Part shown: piece after piece, positions 61,002 to 64,000 of the stretch
How the letters are laid out: every line of letters begins with the position of its first letter
Numbering within the stretch: position 1 is the stretch's first letter
Assembly (NCBI GenBank): GCA_964371405.1
Contig: CAYJLV010000010.1
Location: 1 to 64,000 of the forward strand
Length of the DNA stretch: 64,000 nucleotides
Source: JAMHWF01 sp964371405
GTDB taxonomy: Bacteria > Pseudomonadota > Gammaproteobacteria > Burkholderiales > Burkholderiaceae_C
Direction of reading: 5' to 3'
The notes under the pieces: generated by a model
Database searches by the model: none
The model's input: only the letters and a program-made list of their open reading frames with translations
Told to the model about the DNA's origin: nothing
Made by a program: the position numbers and the translations under genes

Positions 61002-62647
61002 GCGGTGGCCTCCTCAATGACGGGCGCTGCGGCCGGCACGGCGCGCGGTGTGCCAGCCAGCACGAATTCGGCGCAACGCTCGGCGATCATGATGATCGGC
61101 GCGTTGGTGTTGCCGCCGACGATGGTCGGCATCACGGAGGCGTCGCACACGCGCAGCCGGCCGACGCCGCGCACGCGCAGCTGCGGATCGACGACGGCGC
61201 GCGCATCGTCCGGCGCGCCCATGCGGCAGGTGCCTGCCGGGTGGTAGACCGTCTTGGCGTAACGCCGCACGTAGTCCTCGAGCGCAGCGTCGGCACAGGC
61301 CTCGTTGCGTTGCGGCGCCAGCTCCTCGCTGACCAGCTTGCGCAGCGACGGCGCGCGCAGGATGCGCCGCGCCAGCTTGAGACCGCGCACCAGCGTGTCG
61401 ACGTCGGCCTGCTCGGTGAGGTAGCCGCCGTCGAACAGGATCGGCGCCATCGGGTCGGCGCTGCGCAATCGCACGCTGCCGCGAGATTTCGGGCGCAGGA
61501 AGCACGGGTTGATCGAGAGGCCGTGCCCCGGCAGCGGCTCGCGGTCGACGTCGCCCACCAGCACCGGCAGCACGTGGAACTGGATGTCGGGCCGGCCGCT
61601 GGCCGACGTGTCGGCGAAGCCGCCGCTCTCGACGACGGTGGACGTGAGCAGCCCGGTGCGGAACGCCAGCCACTGCAGGCCGTGGCGCAGCGCCGCGAGG
61701 CCGCGATCGCTGCCGAACAGGCTGATCGGGTCGTGCGTGCGGCCGTAGACGGAGACCTCGAGGTGGTCCTGGTAGTTGCGGCCGACGCCGGGCAGATCGC
61801 GCACGACGTCGACGCCCAGCGCCTGCAGCTCGCCGCCCGGACCGATGCCCGAGAGCTGCAGGATCTTGGGCGACGCCAGCGCACCGGCGGCGAGCACGAC
61901 TTCGCAGCGCGCCACGGCGGCGACCGTCGTGCCGTCGTCGCGGCGGTACTCGACCCCCGTCGCCTCGCCGTTGCGCACGACGACGCGCAGCACGTGCGCG
62001 CCGGTGACGACCGTCAGCCGCGGATCGCCGAGCACCGCGGCGAGATAGGTGGCCGACGTGCTGCCGCGCTCGCCGTCGAACGTCGTCGACTGGTAGAAGC
62101 CGACGCCTTCCTGACGCTCGCCGTTGAAGTCGTCGTTGTAGCGCAGCCCCACCTCCTGCGCGGCCTTGACGAAGGCGCGGCTGAGCGGGTGGCGGTACCC
62201 ATCGGTCACGCGCAGCGGACCGTCGGTGCCGTGCAGCGGCTCGGACAAGCGCTCGTTGCACTCGGCGCGCTTGAAGGCCGGCAGCACGTCGTCCCAGCGC
62301 CAGTCGCTGCAGCCCTGCGCCGCCCAGTCGTCGTAGTCCTGGCGCGCACCGCGGATGTAGACCATCGCGTTGACGGAGCTGCCGCCGCCGAGCGTGCGGC
62401 CCTGCGGCACGTGGAGCGTGCGCCCCGCTGCCTGCGCCTGCGGCTCGGTCTGGTAGGGCCAGGTGCGTGCGGTGCCGATCACGCGCACGAAGGTCGCCGG
62501 CATCCGGATGTAGAGCAGGTTGTCGCTCGGCCCGGCCTCGAGCAGCAGCACGCTGCGGCCGGCGCGCACCAGGCGGTGCGCCACGACGCAGCCGGCCGAG
62601 CCGCCCCCGACGACGACGTAGTCGTACTCACGATCGACGCTTGCCAT
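60998..62647 (-). CDS. GMC-family FAD-dependent alcohol oxidoreductase
   Basis: 549 residues of the glucose-methanol-choline family. FAD-binding motif YVVVGGGSAGCVVAHRLVRA, GMC signature GRTLGGGSSVNAMVYIRG, second signature GALASPKILQLSGIG, and the active-site His and Asn in YHPAGTCRMG and VGGNTNAPIIMIAE are all present. Family members oxidise choline, aliphatic or aromatic alcohols. Start ATG 62647 with GAGGAGG upstream. First gene of the leftward cluster. Confidence 0.93.
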   Translation of the reverse strand: MASVDREYDYVVVGGGSAGCVVAHRLVRAGRSVLLLEAGPSDNLLYIRMPATFVRVIGTARTWPYQTEPQAQAAGRTLHVPQGRTLGGGSSVNAMVYIRGARQDYDDWAAQGCSDWRWDDVLPAFKRAECNERLSEPLHGTDGPLRVTDGYRHPLSRAFVKAAQEVGLRYNDDFNGERQEGVGFYQSTTFDGERGSTSATYLAAVLGDPRLTVVTGAHVLRVVVRNGEATGVEYRRDDGTTVAAVARCEVVLAAGALASPKILQLSGIGPGGELQALGVDVVRDLPGVGRNYQDHLEVSVYGRTHDPISLFGSDRGLAALRHGLQWLAFRTGLLTSTVVESGGFADTSASGRPDIQFHVLPVLVGDVDREPLPGHGLSINPCFLRPKSRGSVRLRSADPMAPILFDGGYLTEQADVDTLVRGLKLARRILRAPSLRKLVSEELAPQRNEACADAALEDYVRRYAKTVYHPAGTCRMGAPDDARAVVDPQLRVRGVGRLRVCDASVMPTIVGGNTNAPIIMIAERCAEFVLAGTPRAVPAAAPVIEEATA

Positions 62648-62844
62648 GGCCTTGCCTCCTCTGCGCTGCCGCTGTGCCGCGCTGGTGGCGCATCGTGCGC
62701 AGGTCGCGGCCGGTCGGCAAGGGTCGCGCCGTCTCCGTGCGCGCACGATCAATACTCAGTGCGTGATCGGCCAAGGCGGCGCCGCAGCCCGCACCGAATG
62801 CGCAAGACAATCGCCGCGATCCGGACCCGACGGGAGCACAGGAG

Positions 62845-63609
62845 ATGAGCGACATGAAGGACAAGATTTGCGTCGTCACCGGCGGCGCGGGCAGCGTCGG
62901 CGTCGCGTCGGCGCGCGCGCTGCTCGACGCCGGCGCGTCGGTGCTGCTGGTCGACCGCGACGCGCGGCAGCTCGACGCGGCGCGCGCCGCGCTCGGCGGC
63001 GACGCCGCGCGCATCGACCTCGCCGTCGCCGATGTGACCGACGCGGCGCAGACGCGCGCCTGGATCGCGCAGGCGCAGGCGCGCCGCGGCGGCATCGACT
63101 TCCTGTTCTGCAACGCCGGCATCAACGGCGCGATCGCGCCGATCGCCGACTACCCCGAGGACGTGTTCGACGCCGTGATGGCCGTCAACGTGCGCGGCCC
63201 CTTCCTCGCGCTGAAGTACGGCCTGCCGGCGATGAACGCGGGCGGCAGCGTGCTGATCAACGCCAGCGTCGTCGCCGTCACTGCCGACCCCGGCATCTGC
63301 GCCTACGCCACCTCCAAGCACGCGCTCGTCGGCCTGATGCGCGTCGCCGCGAAGGAGGCGGCGCGCCGCAACGTGCGCGTCAACGTGATCGCGCCGGGGC
63401 CGATCGCCAACGAGTTTCAGGCCGACATCGAGCGGCGCCTGTCCCACGTCGTCGGCCGCGACGCGACGCAGATGCTCGACGGCATGATCCCGCTCGGCCG
63501 CCACGGCGAGCCGCGCGAGATCGCCGAGATGGTGCTCTTCCTCGCGTCGCCGCGCAGCAGCTTTTCCACCGGCGGCGTCTTCATGGCCGACGGCGGCATG
63601 CACGTCTGA
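62845..63609 (+). CDS. Short-chain dehydrogenase/reductase
   Basis: 254 residues, classical SDR. Cofactor motif VVTGGAGSVGVASARAL, NAG in LFCNAGINGA, and the catalytic Ser-Tyr-Lys set in NASVVAVTADPG then YATSKHALVG. An Asp after the second strand (LLVDRDARQL) favours NAD(H). The ATG at 62845 is used; a second ATG at 62854 (MKDKICVV) is equally well placed for AGGAG. Divergent from the GMC gene across 197 bp, so probably co-regulated with it. Confidence 0.92.
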   Translation: MSDMKDKICVVTGGAGSVGVASARALLDAGASVLLVDRDARQLDAARAALGGDAARIDLAVADVTDAAQTRAWIAQAQARRGGIDFLFCNAGINGAIAPIADYPEDVFDAVMAVNVRGPFLALKYGLPAMNAGGSVLINASVVAVTADPGICAYATSKHALVGLMRVAAKEAARRNVRVNVIAPGPIANEFQADIERRLSHVVGRDATQMLDGMIPLGRHGEPREIAEMVLFLASPRSSFSTGGVFMADGGMHV

Positions 63610-63650
63610 TACGTGCTCGCGATCACCCGAATAGAAACCGGGGCAGCCGG
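63607..63650 (+). repeat. Dispersed repeat, family A (second copy)
   Basis: Begins at the SDR stop and contains CGCGATCACCCGAATAGAAA followed by CCGGGGCAGCCG, matching the copy after the AraC gene at 53288. Confidence 0.6.
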
Positions 63651-63665
63651 CGGCTTGCCCACTCC

Positions 63666-63710
63666 GAGCCGGCAAAGCGCCGTGCGGCGCGCCCGCGGCG
63701 CTTTGCTGAA
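63666..63710 (+). repeat. Dispersed repeat, family C (second copy)
   Basis: Reads GCCGGCAAAGCGCCGTGCGG then CGCGCCCGCGGCGCTTTG. It is inverted relative to the copy at 53437-53481. Confidence 0.65.
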
Positions 63711-63753
63711 CCGATGGTGGCGTGCCGGATACAGGCATGCCGCCGCCAGTGCC

Positions 63754-63987
63754 TCGCGGCAGGCGCAGCCCCGCGCGGGCGATTTCCGGGTCGCCGAGGA
63801 GCGCAGGATCGGGGTCGGCGCGCGTACTCGCGCGCTTCGTCTTCATGCTCGCCGCAGCTGTCTGAGCGGAGCTCACGCAGTGAGCGCAGCGAGTTCTGCG
63901 GCGCGACCCCGAGCCGAGTACCGCAGGGCAGTCGGCGCGAGCCGACCGACACGGTATGAGCCCGCGCGGGGCTGCGCCTGCCGCGAC
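63754..63987. repeat. Family B repeats as an inverted pair
   Basis: 63754-63780 and 63961-63987 are inverted copies of the family B unit, enclosing about 180 bp with no supported gene. Together with families A and C they fill the 391 bp from the SDR stop to the window edge; nothing else is recognised there. Confidence 0.65.
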
Positions 63988-64000
63988 GCTCGGTGCTCGC

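Overview
The window is GC-rich chromosomal DNA, gene-dense and without phage or plasmid backbone genes. Gene content and order point to a betaproteobacterium of the order Burkholderiales, probably near the Rubrivivax/Leptothrix/Ideonella group. The support is a tig-clpP-clpX block, an ilvBHC-pssA-leuA order, a Bug-type solute receptor, the sigma factor/DUF3619/DUF3106/RDD string, and nadE next to a P-II gene. The genus is inference.

Region by region. 1-2.6 kb: protein quality control (clpX partial, clpP, tig) and tRNA-Leu(UAG). 2.6-7.0 kb: a two-gene RND efflux operon behind a near-consensus promoter that overlaps a 14-bp palindrome. 7.0-10.9 kb: the three-step hydroxysqualene route to squalene (hpnC, hpnD, hpnE) and an IclR regulator. 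10.9-18.2 kb: a PBP7-like endopeptidase, then branched-chain amino acid genes (ilvBHC, leuA) with pssA between them. leuA has a leader peptide with four Leu codons in a row and a terminator hairpin, a classical attenuator. 18.4-21.7 kb: ECF-type sigma factor, DUF3619, DUF3106 and RDD proteins, dgkA, LOG-family hydrolase. 21.7-28.2 kb: a shortened transglutaminase-like gene, P-II, nadE, a FemAB-like protein and a malic enzyme. 28.2-32.3 kb: a patchy accessory zone with a Rieske oxygenase, a LuxR regulator, a Sel1-like secreted protein, relics of periplasmic solute receptors and chimeric transposase remains. 32.3-38.3 kb: M16 peptidase, soluble pyrophosphatase, and a membrane H+-pyrophosphatase with an extra OmpA-like C-terminal domain. 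38.4-40.4 kb: homospermidine synthase preceded by an interrupted small ORF.

40.4-52.0 kb: a homoprotocatechuate meta-cleavage operon (hpaG1, hpaG2, hpaE, a Bug receptor, hpaD, hpaF, hpaH) divergent from hpaR. The shared promoter gap holds an inverted repeat. A complete Liv-type ABC importer follows hpaR. The aldolase gene hpaI and the hydroxylase genes hpaBC are not in the window.

52.3-63.6 kb: an AraC regulator, then a long leftward cluster of GMC oxidoreductase, MoaF-like protein, SnoaL/NTF2-like protein, aldehyde dehydrogenase and a second complete Liv-type importer, with a divergent SDR dehydrogenase. Tight overlaps suggest one transcription unit for uptake and oxidation of an alcohol whose identity the sequence does not give. 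This is the best candidate here for an undescribed pathway. Downstream of the AraC gene and of the SDR gene lie copies of the same GC-rich dispersed repeats.
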